Of a stretch of DNA of 64,000 nt, positions 9,112 through 19,700 are shown piece after piece (the first letter of the stretch is position 1; every line of letters begins with the position of its first letter). Origin of the DNA: CAVXFB01 sp963760935. GTDB lineage: Bacteria > Planctomycetota > Planctomycetia > Pirellulales > Thermoguttaceae. The notes under the pieces were generated by a model. The model saw only the letters and a program-made list of their open reading frames with translations, did no database searches and was not told the DNA's origin. The stretch spans positions 992,001 to 1,056,000 of the forward strand of contig CAVXFB010000006.1 of NCBI GenBank assembly GCA_963760935.1, written 5' to 3'. The position numbers and the translations under genes are program-made.

Positions 9112-9943
9112 CTACCGCTGCACGCCAGTGCCGTAGACGCTGGGCGTGGAATCGCTCCAACCGACCACGGGCACATCGTTGGCCATCACGAAAATCTCGA
9201 CGCGGCGGTTCTTCTGCCGCTCTGTTGCCGTCGTGTTCGGAGCGATCGGCTGCTGCGAGCCAAAACCGGCGACGGCCATCCGCTGATCGGGCAGGCCGGC
9301 CCTCTTCATCCGGTCGGCCACGGCCAATGCCCGGGCCGCGCTGAGGTGGAAATTGTTGGGATACCGATCGCGAACCGGCTTGCCGGCGACTTGCTGGCTG
9401 TCGGTGTGGCCCGCGATCATGATCTTCAGGTCGCCAGCCGACGGTGACTTGAGCACGCGCACCAGCTCGTCGAGCAGCCGCTCGGCACCCGGCTTCAGCG
9501 TGGCTTCGCCGACGCCGAATAGGATGTCGGTGTCGAGCTTGCTGATGCCCGTTTCCGGGTCAAATTGCAGGCTGGGATACTTTTGTGAAAGGTCGGCGAG
9601 TTGGCGGCTCAATTCGGGCGGCAAGCGTCCGCGACCGAAGGCCAATCCTTTGAATTGCTCGTACAGGCCGTCGCGCTCGCGCTCATACTCCTGCAACTGC
9701 TGGCGGTCGATGCCGGCACGGTCTTGTAGCTTGGCCAACTGTTCCTCGCTACTGATGACCCGGCTCTCCAGCGTTCGGCCATGAACCTTGAGATTTTCGA
9801 TCTCGGCAAGCTGCGCGGTTCTGCTCGGCCAGCGCACGGTTTTGCGCGTTGGCAGCGTTGAGCTCGGTCCGGGGGGCGAAGAGACAGCCAGGCAATACCA
9901 CGGAAGCCATTAGGCCAAGAAGCGGCCCGATAAGCGATTTCAT
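9112..9943 (-). CDS. OmpA/Pal-type peptidoglycan-associated lipoprotein, frameshifted
   Basis: Two overlapping frames make one gene. The first (from ATG 9943, with AGGAG upstream) encodes a lipoprotein signal ending in a lipobox-like VVLPGC, followed by NAANAQNRALAEQN. The second frame continues with a coiled-coil segment (QLAEIENLKV to YERERDGLYEQF) and a C-terminal OmpA domain with TDILFGVGEATLKPGA, MIAGHTDSQQ and RQKNRRVEIFV, which binds peptidoglycan. The frame change falls at about 9809-9822 in a CGCG-rich stretch; restoring one GC dinucleotide would join the frames as NRAQLAE. A complete gene would tether the outer membrane to the cell wall. I think an assembly indel is more likely than decay, because both halves keep clean family character. 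Confidence 0.75.
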
Positions 9944-10083
9944 GATTCGACTCCTTTCGAATCGACTAAGGCGATTCAAATCGCCCGTATAATCCGTCAA
10001 CCTGAGGCACTACTCAGTGCTGACATTCTTGTCTGCTCACGGTCGGGCAGCAATGCTTACTCCACCGTCCCTGGGCTCCGTCA

Positions 10084-11238
10084 TTACTTGCCGACAAATA
10101 GATCCATCAGCCAACTGTTGACAGTGTATGGCGATCCCCAACTCCACATGTTCCGCAACAAGTCGTACATCATCATGCCGCAAATCATCAACAGTACGAC
10201 ACACGTGGCCAGGCCCGCAATTTGCCACGAGGTATATGGCGCTTCGAACGACGTCGCGCCAGTTTGAATCGGCGCCGTGCCTTCGGCCAGTCCCGTGTGC
10301 TGTGCGCCCAACAACGGCGACCCGCCGGCGCTTGCCGCCATACCTAAATCCAGCGATGGCTGGGCACTAAAGTCCTCATCGAGCATCGACGCCATCGACG
10401 TGTTGGCGCCGGCCGCGGCCATTGAAGAATCATCCGCTTCCGTATCGAGGGCGATGACTTGCGAGCCGCTCTCTGAGCCGTCCTCAACAACATCTTCGAG
10501 CGGCGTCAGCATGAAATCGCTGTCGCTCTTCGGCTGGCTTCCCGTAGCGGCCGCGACCTCTTCGGCGGGGGCCAGCGACGCTTCGCTGCCGCCAAGATCG
10601 ACAGGCTGGTCCAGCGATAGGCCGCTATCGGCGGGATCGATCAGCGAAATACCGCTGTCGGCGCCAATGGCCACGTCGCTGCCCGCACTGCTGCCACCCA
10701 ATACCAGGTCATCGTCTTCCAATTCGCGGCCGCTTAGATCGATGGCCGAGCCACTCATTCCGCTAGGAATCGGCATACTGCGCAACGTCGGGGCACTATC
10801 TCCCAGCGCGACATCGTCATCGAGAGAGAGGTTCAACGTCTCGAAGTTCGCAATGTTCGGGTCGGAGCCCTCCGATTTCTTAGGGCTCGCTGCTACAGCA
10901 GACTCCGCGATCTTGATGTCGCTGCCAGCTAATTGAATGTCGCTTTCCGGCACGCCTTCGCCGATGGCTTCCATGGCAATCACCGTGCCAGAGGTACCCA
11001 TATCCGATTGGCCCAGCGCCACTTCGCTCAGCAGGACGTCGCCTCCCTCGTCTTCCAACGGCGTTTGCTCTGCTTGGCGCTCGGCCGCCATGCGATCGAT
11101 GTCCTCGACCTTGAACTTCCAATCGGCGCCATCGCGATAACCATAGAGTTCGCGGCGCTCGATCATGGACTTTACGTCGTCCACGGTAATCCCAAGGGCC
11201 TTGGCTGCGTCTGCGGAGTTGTAATACTTCTGGGCCAT
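10084..11238 (-). CDS. HTH-domain protein with acidic repeat linker and C-terminal membrane segment
   Basis: A 384-residue protein. Residues 1-55 (MAQKYYNSADAAKALGITVD...WKFKVEDIDRMAAER) form an excisionase/MerR-like winged-helix DNA-binding or protein-binding fold. Residues about 60-320 are acidic and low complexity, with repeated short units such as SGISLIDPADSG, SGLSLDQ and GSDVAIG. A single hydrophobic segment (IAGLATCVVLLMICGMMMY) near residues 337-358 anchors it, leaving a short C-terminal tail. I know this general architecture from planctomycetes but not its role; a membrane-tethered regulator or a scaffold are both possible. The secreted gene upstream ends 16 bases before it, so the two are probably co-transcribed. 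Confidence 0.75.
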   Translation of the reverse strand: MAQKYYNSADAAKALGITVDDVKSMIERRELYGYRDGADWKFKVEDIDRMAAERQAEQTPLEDEGGDVLLSEVALGQSDMGTSGTVIAMEAIGEGVPESDIQLAGSDIKIAESAVAASPKKSEGSDPNIANFETLNLSLDDDVALGDSAPTLRSMPIPSGMSGSAIDLSGRELEDDDLVLGGSSAGSDVAIGADSGISLIDPADSGLSLDQPVDLGGSEASLAPAEEVAAATGSQPKSDSDFMLTPLEDVVEDGSESGSQVIALDTEADDSSMAAAGANTSMASMLDEDFSAQPSLDLGMAASAGGSPLLGAQHTGLAEGTAPIQTGATSFEAPYTSWQIAGLATCVVLLMICGMMMYDLLRNMWSWGSPYTVNSWLMDLFVGK

Positions 11239-11254
11239 GTCGGTCTCGCTTACC

Positions 11255-11602
11255 TTACTTCTGTTCCAACCACGATTGAATCTCCTTCGGGGTTGGATTC
11301 GCGTTGTTAAAGTCGGGTACCTGCAAGTCCCACCGAATATTGCGGACGCTCTTCAGCGTGATCTTGCCGGTGTTCACGTCAATATGATATACGCTTATCA
11401 CTCGCTGCCGCGGATCGACCACGGTCAACATCTGGCCTTTTTCACCCAGCGAGGTCGGCACTACGATCAGTTCCGACCCTGCAACGGGACCGGAGACCGT
11501 CGACGTCGTCCGTTGCCCAAGCACATCGCCGCGTTGCTGAGCCACGGACACTGCCGCTACCAGCACCAATCCCAATAGGATCCCCAGTACGGTTCGCTTC
11601 AT
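11255..11602 (-). CDS. Small secreted protein of unknown function
   Basis: A 115-residue protein. The first 21 residues (KR, then a hydrophobic LGILLGLVLVAAVSVA stretch) are a signal peptide with a likely cut after VSVAQ. The mature part has GSELIVVPTSL, a beta-rich LTVVDPRQRVISVYHID segment and KITLKSVRNIRWDLQVPDFN, and ends in a helical IQSWLEQK. I do not recognise a named domain. It sits 16 bases upstream of the HTH/membrane protein gene and probably shares its transcript; the pair may act at the cell envelope together. Confidence 0.7.
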   Translation of the reverse strand: MKRTVLGILLGLVLVAAVSVAQQRGDVLGQRTTSTVSGPVAGSELIVVPTSLGEKGQMLTVVDPRQRVISVYHIDVNTGKITLKSVRNIRWDLQVPDFNNANPTPKEIQSWLEQK

Positions 11603-11955
11603 GCTTCACCTCTTCAGTCTGCTGTCTGGGAAAGCTGGGGTCCCTATTTCTATTCTAGAAGACCCAATATTCGACGCAAGTAGAATGGCCTAAAAGAGGG
11701 GGCGCGGCTCGTCGTCATCGCACGAACGACCGGCCCAGGACGTGGACCGGAGAATGTTCGTTGTGCGGATAAGTGCGGACCGCGCGCGGGAGTGTATCGT
11801 CCCCAGCCGCCCAGGGCAAGGTCAGCGTCCGGCATCAGCGTTCGACTCGGCAGTTCGAGCACTATGCTGCCTTGCGGAAATTGCCATAGAGTCGCCTCTG
11901 GCTTTTTGATACAATGCTGCCCCGAGCCCGAACCGCTAGACGTGGGAAGGACCCC
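11603..11955. other. Intergenic region between divergent genes
   Basis: About 350 bases between the minus-strand secreted-protein gene and the plus-strand TIGR03009-type gene. I see no convincing coding region or RNA. It must carry divergent promoters; a GATACAAT stretch near 11909 is a possible -10 element without a clear -35. GGGAAGG at 11944-11950 is the ribosome-binding site of the next gene. Confidence 0.5.
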
Positions 11956-12900
11956 ATGATTCGATCCATCGGATGGTCTTTGTTGATCGGTTTGTTGATC
12001 ACCGTGCCCGTGCGGGCACAGCCAGCTCCGGTGCGTTTGCCGGCGACGTCGGGGCCGGCCGTCGAGCCGGATCAGCCTCTCCGCCCGCACGTGCCAACGC
12101 TCATCCAACGTCCGGCGCCGGAGGCGCCGGCCCAACAGCCTGTCGGGCCGCCGAAGCCCCCGTTCACGCTTTCGCCGGAGGAGCAGGCACAGGTTGATCA
12201 TGCGTTGGGCCTTTGGGAGGAGCGGAACCGAAGCATCAAGACGTTCGATTGTCGCTTCAAGCGGTGGATATACGATGTGGTGTTCGGCCGGCCGGACGAG
12301 GCCAAATTCGTCGAACTAGGCGTGCTGAGCTATGCTGCCCCCGACCGCGGCTTGTTCCGCATCGACTCGACCGAAAAGGATGGCAAGGAGACGCCGATCG
12401 ATAATTCACGCGCCGAACACTGGATTTCTGACGGCAAGTCGATCTTTGAATTCAGTCCGGCGAAGAAGCAGGTGATCGAACACAAGTTGCCACCGGAACT
12501 ACAGGGCAAAGCCATCGCCGACAGCCCCCTGCCGTTTCTGTTCGGCGCCGAGGCTAAGAAGCTCAAACAGCGGTATTTTATCCGGCTGATCACGCCGGCC
12601 AATGTCCAAGACCAGATCTGGCTGGAGGCTTATCCTCGCTACCAGCAGGATGCGGCCAACTTCCATCATGCTCAGTTCATTATCAGCAAGCAGAAGATGG
12701 AACCGTATGGGCTGAACATCATCCAACCCAACGGAAAGGACCACACTGCGTACCAGTTCTTCGAGATCGTTATCAACGATCGATTGCGGCTGTTTAAGGG
12801 TGATCCGTTCCGGCCGTTTACGCCGTTGGGCTGGCAGAAGATCGTCGAAGACCCGCCGCAGCCCACCCAGGCCCAGCGCGCCAGCGAACCGTCGCGATAG
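11956..12900 (+). CDS. TIGR03009-type secreted protein
   Basis: A 314-residue exported protein. The first about 24 residues (MIRSIGWSLLIGLLITVPVRA) are a signal peptide, followed by a Pro-rich spacer. The main domain begins FTLSPEEQAQVDHALGLWEE and continues with SIKTFDCRFKRWIYDVVFG, which fits a planctomycete-specific family (TIGR03009) that resembles LolA-like lipid-carrier folds; the function is not known. The end is Pro/Gln-rich. The ATG at 11956 with GGGAAGG upstream is chosen; an upstream ATG at 11914 would put the signal peptide out of place. It precedes the NfeD-type protease gene by about 180 bases. Confidence 0.8.
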   Translation: MIRSIGWSLLIGLLITVPVRAQPAPVRLPATSGPAVEPDQPLRPHVPTLIQRPAPEAPAQQPVGPPKPPFTLSPEEQAQVDHALGLWEERNRSIKTFDCRFKRWIYDVVFGRPDEAKFVELGVLSYAAPDRGLFRIDSTEKDGKETPIDNSRAEHWISDGKSIFEFSPAKKQVIEHKLPPELQGKAIADSPLPFLFGAEAKKLKQRYFIRLITPANVQDQIWLEAYPRYQQDAANFHHAQFIISKQKMEPYGLNIIQPNGKDHTAYQFFEIVINDRLRLFKGDPFRPFTPLGWQKIVEDPPQPTQAQRASEPSR

Positions 12901-13036
12901 CTTCTTTCGGCAGCGTGATGCACCGGTCGAGCCTGGCGCAGCAGGGGTTTGCCCTTCCCGTGCTCGGCTTCTAAGGCTACCGTTTTGGCCGGTCCTTCGC
13001 CAGATCACTCAATTTACCCCAGTGCTTGCCACCGAA

Positions 13037-13064
13037 TTGACGGAGTGCTCCTTGCACCTATAAT
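13037..13064 (+). promoter_or_regulatory. Sigma-70-type promoter for the NfeD-like gene
   Basis: TTGACG at 13037-13042 and a perfect TATAAT at 13059-13064 are separated by 16 bases, close to a consensus housekeeping promoter. It sits 22 bases upstream of the ATG at 13086, with GGGAG at 13072-13076 as the ribosome-binding site, so the leader would be short. Confidence 0.6.
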
Positions 13065-13085
13065 CTGGTAGCGGGAGTGATAGAA

Positions 13086-15282
13086 ATGTCGCTGATGCTG
13101 CCAATACGTGCTCATGCCGCCAGGGCCCTCGGCTGGTTAATTGTCGCGGTGCTGCTGACCGTTTTTTGCGGTCTGCCGGGTCAAGGTTGGGCAAACGAAA
13201 AGACCGGCCCTCGGCAGATTGGGCGATTCATTCATATCGCCCTGCCCATCGATGGCCAGACCTATAAGCGCACGCGGCAGATCGTTCACAACGCAATAGA
13301 TAAGGCCGCAAAGCAGAACGCCCGATTGACGTTGATTTTCCAGTTCGACGTGCCGAAGGGCGAAAAGAACTTTGGCCGCGGAAGCGAGTTCGGCGCTGCC
13401 CACGATCTGGCCGATTTTCTCTCCGGCGACGAGCTTAACGGCGTTCGCACCGTAGCCTATCTGCCGCAGTCGATCGAAGGGCACGCGGTGTTGGTTGCCA
13501 TCGCGTGCCAGGAGATTATGATGGCGCCCGATGCCACGATTGGGGCGGCAGGCATCGACGAATCGACGATCGGCGCCACGCTCCGCAGCGCCTACACCGA
13601 GGTTGCCAATCGGCGACGTACAGTCCCGGCAGCTCTGGCTCTTGGAATGCTGGATCCTGCAATCGAGGTGCTGCAAGTCGATACCGCGGTGGGAAGCGAA
13701 TTCGTCACGCCCGAGGGGCTGGAGAAAGTGCAGAAGGAGCACGCCACAAAGGAACCGATCGTCATTAAGCGGGCTGGCGAGCAGGCCGAGTTCTCGGGCA
13801 GCGAGGCTCGACGTTTGGGAATCGCGCGCTATTTGGCGTCCGACCGTCAGTCCGTCGCCAAGGCATTGGAACTGCCGCTGACCGCCATCGGAAATGATCC
13901 GTCGTTGGAAGGTGGTTGGCGCGCGGTCCGCGTCGATCTGAAGGGGCCCATCCGGGCCGAGTCGGTCGGCCAAGTAGAACGGATGATCGAGAAGCAAGTT
14001 CGCGACAATGGCGTCAATTTCATCTGTTTGTGGATCGACAGCCCTGGCGGCCCCGTCGATGAGGCGATGAATCTGGCCGACTTCCTGGCATTTCAACTGG
14101 ATCCTGCCAAGGTCAGGACCGTGGCCTATGTGCCCCGTGAAGCGCTTTCCGACGCCGCCATCATTGCCATGTCCTGCGATCAATTGGTGATGAGCCCTAA
14201 TGCGATCCTCGGCGGACCGGGCGCCCACGAACTTTCGGCCGACGAAGTCAGCCAGGTGCGACAGGTAATCCAAAACAGACTGGCCAAGCACAAGGGCCGC
14301 TCTTGGTCCTTGGTTGCCGCTATGATCGATCCGCATCTGGACGTCTTCCGGGCGAATCGGCTGGGCGATATCGAGTACTTCTCGGAAACGGAACTCAAAG
14401 AGCAGGCGGACTCTGCTAAGTGGAATCGCGGCGGCGCTAGTGACTACGCCCGGCGTCCCGCTGAAGTTGACCGGCACGCGTGCGGAAGAGTACGGCTTGG
14501 CAAATCATCTTGTTGAGACCTTTGCCGAGTTCAAGCAGTATTACGGCATCGACGATCCAAAGCTGCTCGAACCCGGCTGGGCCGACTTTCTTATCGAGGC
14601 CCTCGCGTCGCCAGGCGTTGCCGTGTTGCTGTTGGTCATCGGTGGGGCGGCGCTTTATATCGAGTTGCACGCACCGGGCATTGGTATCGGCGGCTTTGTG
14701 GCGACGGTTTGCTTTCTGTTGTTCTTCTGGAGCCGCTATCTGGGTGGCACGGCCGACTGGCTGGCGATCATGCTCTTTGTGGCTGGCCTATCGTGTTTGC
14801 TCTTGGAAGTGTTTGTTATCCCGGGGTTCGGCATTTTCGGCCTCGGTGGCGGCGCCTTGGTGTTGGCCTCGCTGATTCTCGCCAGTCAGACGTTCATCTG
14901 GCCGCAGAACGAATATCAATTTGAGCAGCTCGAACACTCGCTTGTGACAATCGCAGTCGCCGGAATTTGCTTGATCGCGGTGGGGGTCTACCTCCGAAAG
15001 CGTCTGCCGCGATCGCCCTTATTGGGACGCATGATGCTCGAGCCGCCGGCCGGTGAAGAGGCAGAGGCCATTCGCCGGCGTGAGGCGCTGGCCGATTTTC
15101 ACGCGTTGCTCGACGCCCGCGGCACGACCACTACGCTCCTTGCCCCCGGTGGCAAAGCCCGCTTCGGCGACGTGCTGGTCGATGTCATCTCCGCCGGCGA
15201 GGCGATCGATCGTGGTGTGGCCGTCGAAGTCGTCGAAGTCCACGGCAACCATGTACTGGTGCGAGAAGTGGCTGACGGCTAG
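13086..15282 (+). CDS. NfeD-family membrane protein with ClpP-like serine protease domains, frameshifted
   Basis: One gene of about 731 residues read in two frames that change at about 14425-14438 (a CGCGGCGGCG stretch). After a signal/anchor segment (residues 1-35) come two ClpP/crotonase-like domains. The second (about 270-430) has DSPGGPVDEA and ALSDAAIIAMSCD, where the Ser fits the catalytic position of NfeD proteases. The first has EGHAVLVAIACQEIMM at the matching place and lacks that Ser, so it is probably inactive. In the second frame follow about four to five membrane segments and a C-terminal NfeD OB-fold (ARFGDVLVDVISAGE). Such proteins cut membrane proteins near stomatin partners; no stomatin gene is adjacent. 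The ATG at 13086 is used rather than the GTG at 13077 because of the GGGAG spacing. Confidence 0.8.
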
Positions 15283-15414
15283 GGCGATGCGAATGCGTTG
15301 CCTCACTCGCCACATTCTCTTTCAGTCGCTATGCTTTATGGGCGATTGTACGGCGAATGAGCGGCAGCCGACCAACGAAAGATCGAAATATGGCCCCAAT
15401 ATCTCCTAGCCGCT

Positions 15415-15443
15415 AACCACTCGCCACTAATCACTAACCACTA
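15415..15443 (+). repeat. Degenerate heptamer array CTARCCA upstream of the bioF-like gene
   Basis: The bases before the bioF-like ATG can be cut into 7-base units: CTAGCCG, CTAACCA, CTCGCCA, CTAATCA, CTAACCA and the beginning of a further CTA that runs into the ATG. No Shine-Dalgarno sequence is present; the array occupies that place. A related array lies before yacG at 45136-45170. Confidence 0.7.
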
Positions 15444-16596
15444 ATGAACCCTCTCGCGTGGATCGACGACGAACTGACCGACTTGCAACGCAAGACGCTT
15501 CGCCGTCGGCTGCTGGTGCGTGATGGCCCGCAATCTGCGCACGTGGTGATGGACGGCCGCGAGCTGGTCAATTTCGGCTCAAACGATTACTTGGGTCTGG
15601 CTGCTGATCCGCGCTCTGGGGCGGGCTGTGGCCGACGCGATTACGCGCGACGGTTGGGGCAGCGGCGCCAGTCCGCTAATTACCGGCCACGCCACGCTGC
15701 ATCAGCAACTAGCGCAACGGTTGGCCGAGTTCGAGGGCACTGAGGCAGCTTTACTGTTTCCCTCCGGCTTCGCTGCTAACGCCGGCGCAATTGCTGCCTT
15801 GGTTGGGCCCGGCGACGTGGTCTACTGCGACCGCAAGAACCACGCCAGCCTCTTCGATGGTTGCCGGCTTTCGCGTGCCGATGTCCGTGTATATCCGCAC
15901 GGCGACTGCGGCCGGTTGGCGTCGCTGTTGGCGGATGCTGGTTCGTACCGCCGTCGCCTCATTGTCACCGATGGGCTGTTCAGTATGGACGGCGATTTGG
16001 CCCCGCTAGGCGAGTTGGCCGATCTGGCCCAACGACATGGCGCCATGCTGCTGGTCGATGAAGCCCACGCAACGGGCGTTTTTGGTGCTCGCGGTCGGGG
16101 CGTGGCCGAACACCTCGACGTAGAAGACGGCGTTCACGTCCGCGTTGGCACCTTGAGCAAGGCGTTGGGCAGCATCGGAGGTTTCGTCGCCGGCAGCCGC
16201 TCGCTAATCGAATGGCTCGTCAATCGCGCCCGGCCTTATGTCTTCTCGACCGCGAGTCCTCCCGCCGCTGCCGCAGCCGCAATGATTGCCCTGGAAATCG
16301 TTGACCGGGAGCCGCAGCGCCGCCGACAACTGCTCGATCAATCTCAAAGGCTGCGTGACGACCTCGCTCGCCAGGGCTGCAACATCGGAGCTTCGGCCAG
16401 CCAGATCATTCCCGTCATTGTCGGTGATGCGGACCAAGCTGTGCATCTATCGGCAACGTTGCGCGATCGCGGGCTCCTTGTGCCGGCCATCCGCCCTCCA
16501 ACGGTTCCCAAAGGCGAAGCCTGCCTCCGCGTTAGCCTCATCGCCACACATACAGACGCGATGATCGGCGATTTGCGGTCGGCGATAGCACAGTGA
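15444..16596 (+). CDS. bioF: 8-amino-7-oxononanoate synthase-like (BioF family), frameshifted
   Basis: A PLP enzyme of the alpha-oxoamine synthase family, about 383 residues, interrupted by one apparent frameshift at about 15606-15618. The first frame gives NFGSNDYLGLAADPR, the second resumes as ALGRAVADAITRDG and WGSGASPLITGH, exactly the next family segment. Further motifs are LLVDEAHATGVFG and the Schiff-base lysine near residue 239 in GTLSKALGSIGGF. BioF condenses pimeloyl thioester with L-alanine in biotin synthesis; no other bio genes are nearby, so a 2-amino-3-ketobutyrate CoA ligase-like relative is possible. There is no ribosome-binding site, only the heptamer array. An assembly error is the likely cause of the break. 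Confidence 0.8.
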
Positions 16597-16708
16597 ACAG
16601 CCTGCTCCACTGCGAACGTCGAAGGACAATGCCCTCACGATAGCCTGTCCTCACGATGACTAATCGCGCGCGATACACTCCCGACGCACCAGTTTGCACT
16701 TCCCACAC

Positions 16709-19700
16709 CTAGCGTCTCGCGGTCAACAGGCGCAAGTTTCCCGAGCCCAAGAGCCCGTCCACGCGAGTGCGCATTTCGCTGCTGACGGCCAGCCTAAGGC
16801 CGTCGCACTTGCAAGCCACCCGGCTGCCGTCGGCCAAACAGAGCATCAATTGCAGCTCGCAGTTGCCGGGATAGCTCCGCAGCACCTCCTGAAGTTGTTC
16901 GAGTTTATCGAGGCCGTGCGACTCCTCTAGCACACGAACCATCACGCCGCGGGTGCAGCGCGAAGCCAAGTCTTCGAGTGGAATCAACTCGTTGACGATC
17001 AAGTTCGCTTCTTCGCTGCCGGGCCGCTTGTCAATGGCTCCCCGAACGACAACGATCACGTCCGGCTTGACCAACTCTTCGTAGCTGGCGAATTGTTCGG
17101 GCCAGATGATGCAACGCATCATGCCGTCGGTGTCTTCGAGGTCGAACATCGCATAGCGGCTGGGGTTGCCCGGCTTAGGATTCTTCGTATGCGAGTATTT
17201 GATCGATGACAACATGCCACCGAGCATCACTTCAGTGCGATGTTTCAATTCGGCCGCTTCCACGGTGGTGTGCGAGCAATACGCGGCCAATGTCTTCTCG
17301 TGTTCGGCCAGCGGATGACTTGTCAGATAAAAGCCCAAGACCTCCTTCTCATTCACGAGCCTCTGCCGCTCATCCCATGGCGGCACGTCGGGCAAGTTCG
17401 TCGCGCCTGCTTCTGGCTGTTCATCGTCGTCGCCGCCAAAGAGGCCCATCTGTCCGCTGCGGCGATCGGAAGCCGCAGCGACCCCGGCCTGCATGGCCCG
17501 GTCGATCGCCGCAAAAATCTGTGCCCGTTTCGCGCCTAGCGAGTCAAACGCGCCGGCCTTAATCAAGGCCTCGACCGCAGTACGGTTCACCATACTTGGG
17601 TCGAGACGTTCGCAGAAGTCGAAGATGCTGCGGTATGGTCCGCGCCGGGTGCGATCGTTCGAAATTGCGCTGGCCGCTCCGCCACCGCAGCCTTTGACGG
17701 CCGATAGTCCGAAGCAAATCTTGCCGTCCGCCACAGTGAATTCCGAGTCGCTGCGGTTAACATCCGGCGGAAGCACGGTAATGTTCATCCGCTGGCAATC
17801 CTCGAGATGTTCGACCAGCGAGTCCTTGCGCTTGAAATTGCGGCCCGAAATGTCGCTGGAGAGCAACGCCGCCATGAATTCGACCGGGTAATGGGCCTTC
17901 AGGTAGGCGGTCATGTAGGCGATCAGGGCGTAGGCCGTGCTGTGCGACTTATTAAAGCCATAGCCGGCAAACTTCTCGATCAGCCCGAACAACTCGGCCG
18001 CCTCCTTCCTCGACATCCCCTTGTCGTGGGCGCCTTCGACAAATTCCTCGCGGAATTTGGCGATCATCTCCAGTTTTTTCTTGCTGATCGCCTTGATGCA
18101 AGTGTAGGCATTGGCCAAGGCGATGCCACCGAGGCGGTTGAGAATCCGCATCACTTGTTCCTGGTAGACCATCACACCGTGGGTCTCTTCCAGCACTTCC
18201 TTCATCACCGGGTGTTTGTATTCGGCCTGCTTCCGCCCATGCTTCACCTGGATATAGTCGTCGACCATGCCACCTTCCAACGGGCCGGGACGATAAAGGG
18301 CGTTGGTGGCGATAATGTCGCGGAAATGGTCGGGCTTCATCCGCTGCAACAGGTCGCGAATGCCGCCGCTTTCCAATTGGAACACACCCTTTGTCTCGCC
18401 ACGACACAATAAGGCGAAGGTCTCTTGATCGTCGCGTGGAAATTGATATGGGTCGATCCTCTGCCCCGTAGTCTGCTCAATCAGATCGACCACCTTTGAG
18501 AGAATCGTCAGGTTGCGAAGTCCTAAAAAGTCCATCTTCAACAGGCCGGCGCGCTCGACGTCGCCCATCGCCCATTGGGTGATGACTTCCTTTTTCTCTT
18601 GTACATGCTGCAAAGGGACGTAGTCTGTCAACGGACGGTCGGCGATTACTACTGCCGCCGCGTGGGTGCCGACGTTCCGCGCCAAGCCCTCGATCCCCTT
18701 CGCCAAATCCAGCAGCTTGCGGACCTCCGGGTCGGTATCATAGGACTTCTTGAGATCGTCGCTCTTCTCTAGCGCCTTCTTAAGGGTGATGCCTAGCTCT
18801 TCCGGCACCATCGCCACGACGGCGTCGACTCGCGGAATGGGCATGCCCAGTGCCCGGCCACAATCGCGGAGGGCCGCTCGGGCCGCCAAGGTGCCAAAAG
18901 TGCCGATCTGCGCCACGTTGGCCACGCCGTACTTGTCCTTGACGTATTGAATCACTTCGCCGCGGCGCTGCTGGCAGAAGTCGATGTCGATATCCGGCGC
19001 TTCCCGGCGGCTCTCGTCCAAGAATCGCTCGAAGAGCAGGTCGTACTCCAACGGGCAGACGTGGCTCAAATGCAGACCATACGACACGATCGAGCCGACG
19101 CCGGAACCGCGAGCGGTCGCTTGAATGCCTTGCTCGCGGGCAAATCGCACAAAGTCCCACACGATCAGAAAGTAGTTGGAGAAGCCCAGCTTGTTGATTA
19201 CCTCCAACTCGCGATCTAACCGAGCCATCACCTCGTCCGACAATTCGCCATCGGCACAACGGTCTGGCCGATTGGCGTATCGACGCTTCAACCCCTCCAA
19301 ACACAGGTTGCGAAGATACTGTTCCGACGTCTCCCCTTCCGGCACGCTGAATACGGGAAAGTGTCGCTTGCCCAGCTCCAATTCGATGTCGACGCTGTCG
19401 GCAATCTCTTGTGTGCGGCGCAGCGCGTCGTCGAGGCCTGGAAAAGCAGCGTACATGTCCTCGGCACTGCGAAGATAAAATTCGTTGCTGTCCATCCGCA
19501 TCCGGTTAGTGTCGGTGCGGAACTTGCCCGTATTGACGCACAGCAAGATATCCTGGGCTTCGGCGTCTTCGCGGTGGATGTAGTGGACGTCGCTGGTGGC
19601 CACCAGCGGCACGCCGACGCGGTTGGCCACTTCGACGGCCCCGATCATCGCCTGTCGCTGCGACTCCAGGTTGTTGTTCTGCAACTCGATGTAATAGTCG

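Noticed and set aside
13137..14477. A 446-residue minus-strand open frame opposite the nfeD-like gene
   Set aside because: Shadow of the protease gene; residues are the reverse-complement pattern of Ala/Val-rich codons.
15415..15443. CRISPR repeats
   Set aside because: The 7-base units are tandem without unique spacers and there are no cas genes.
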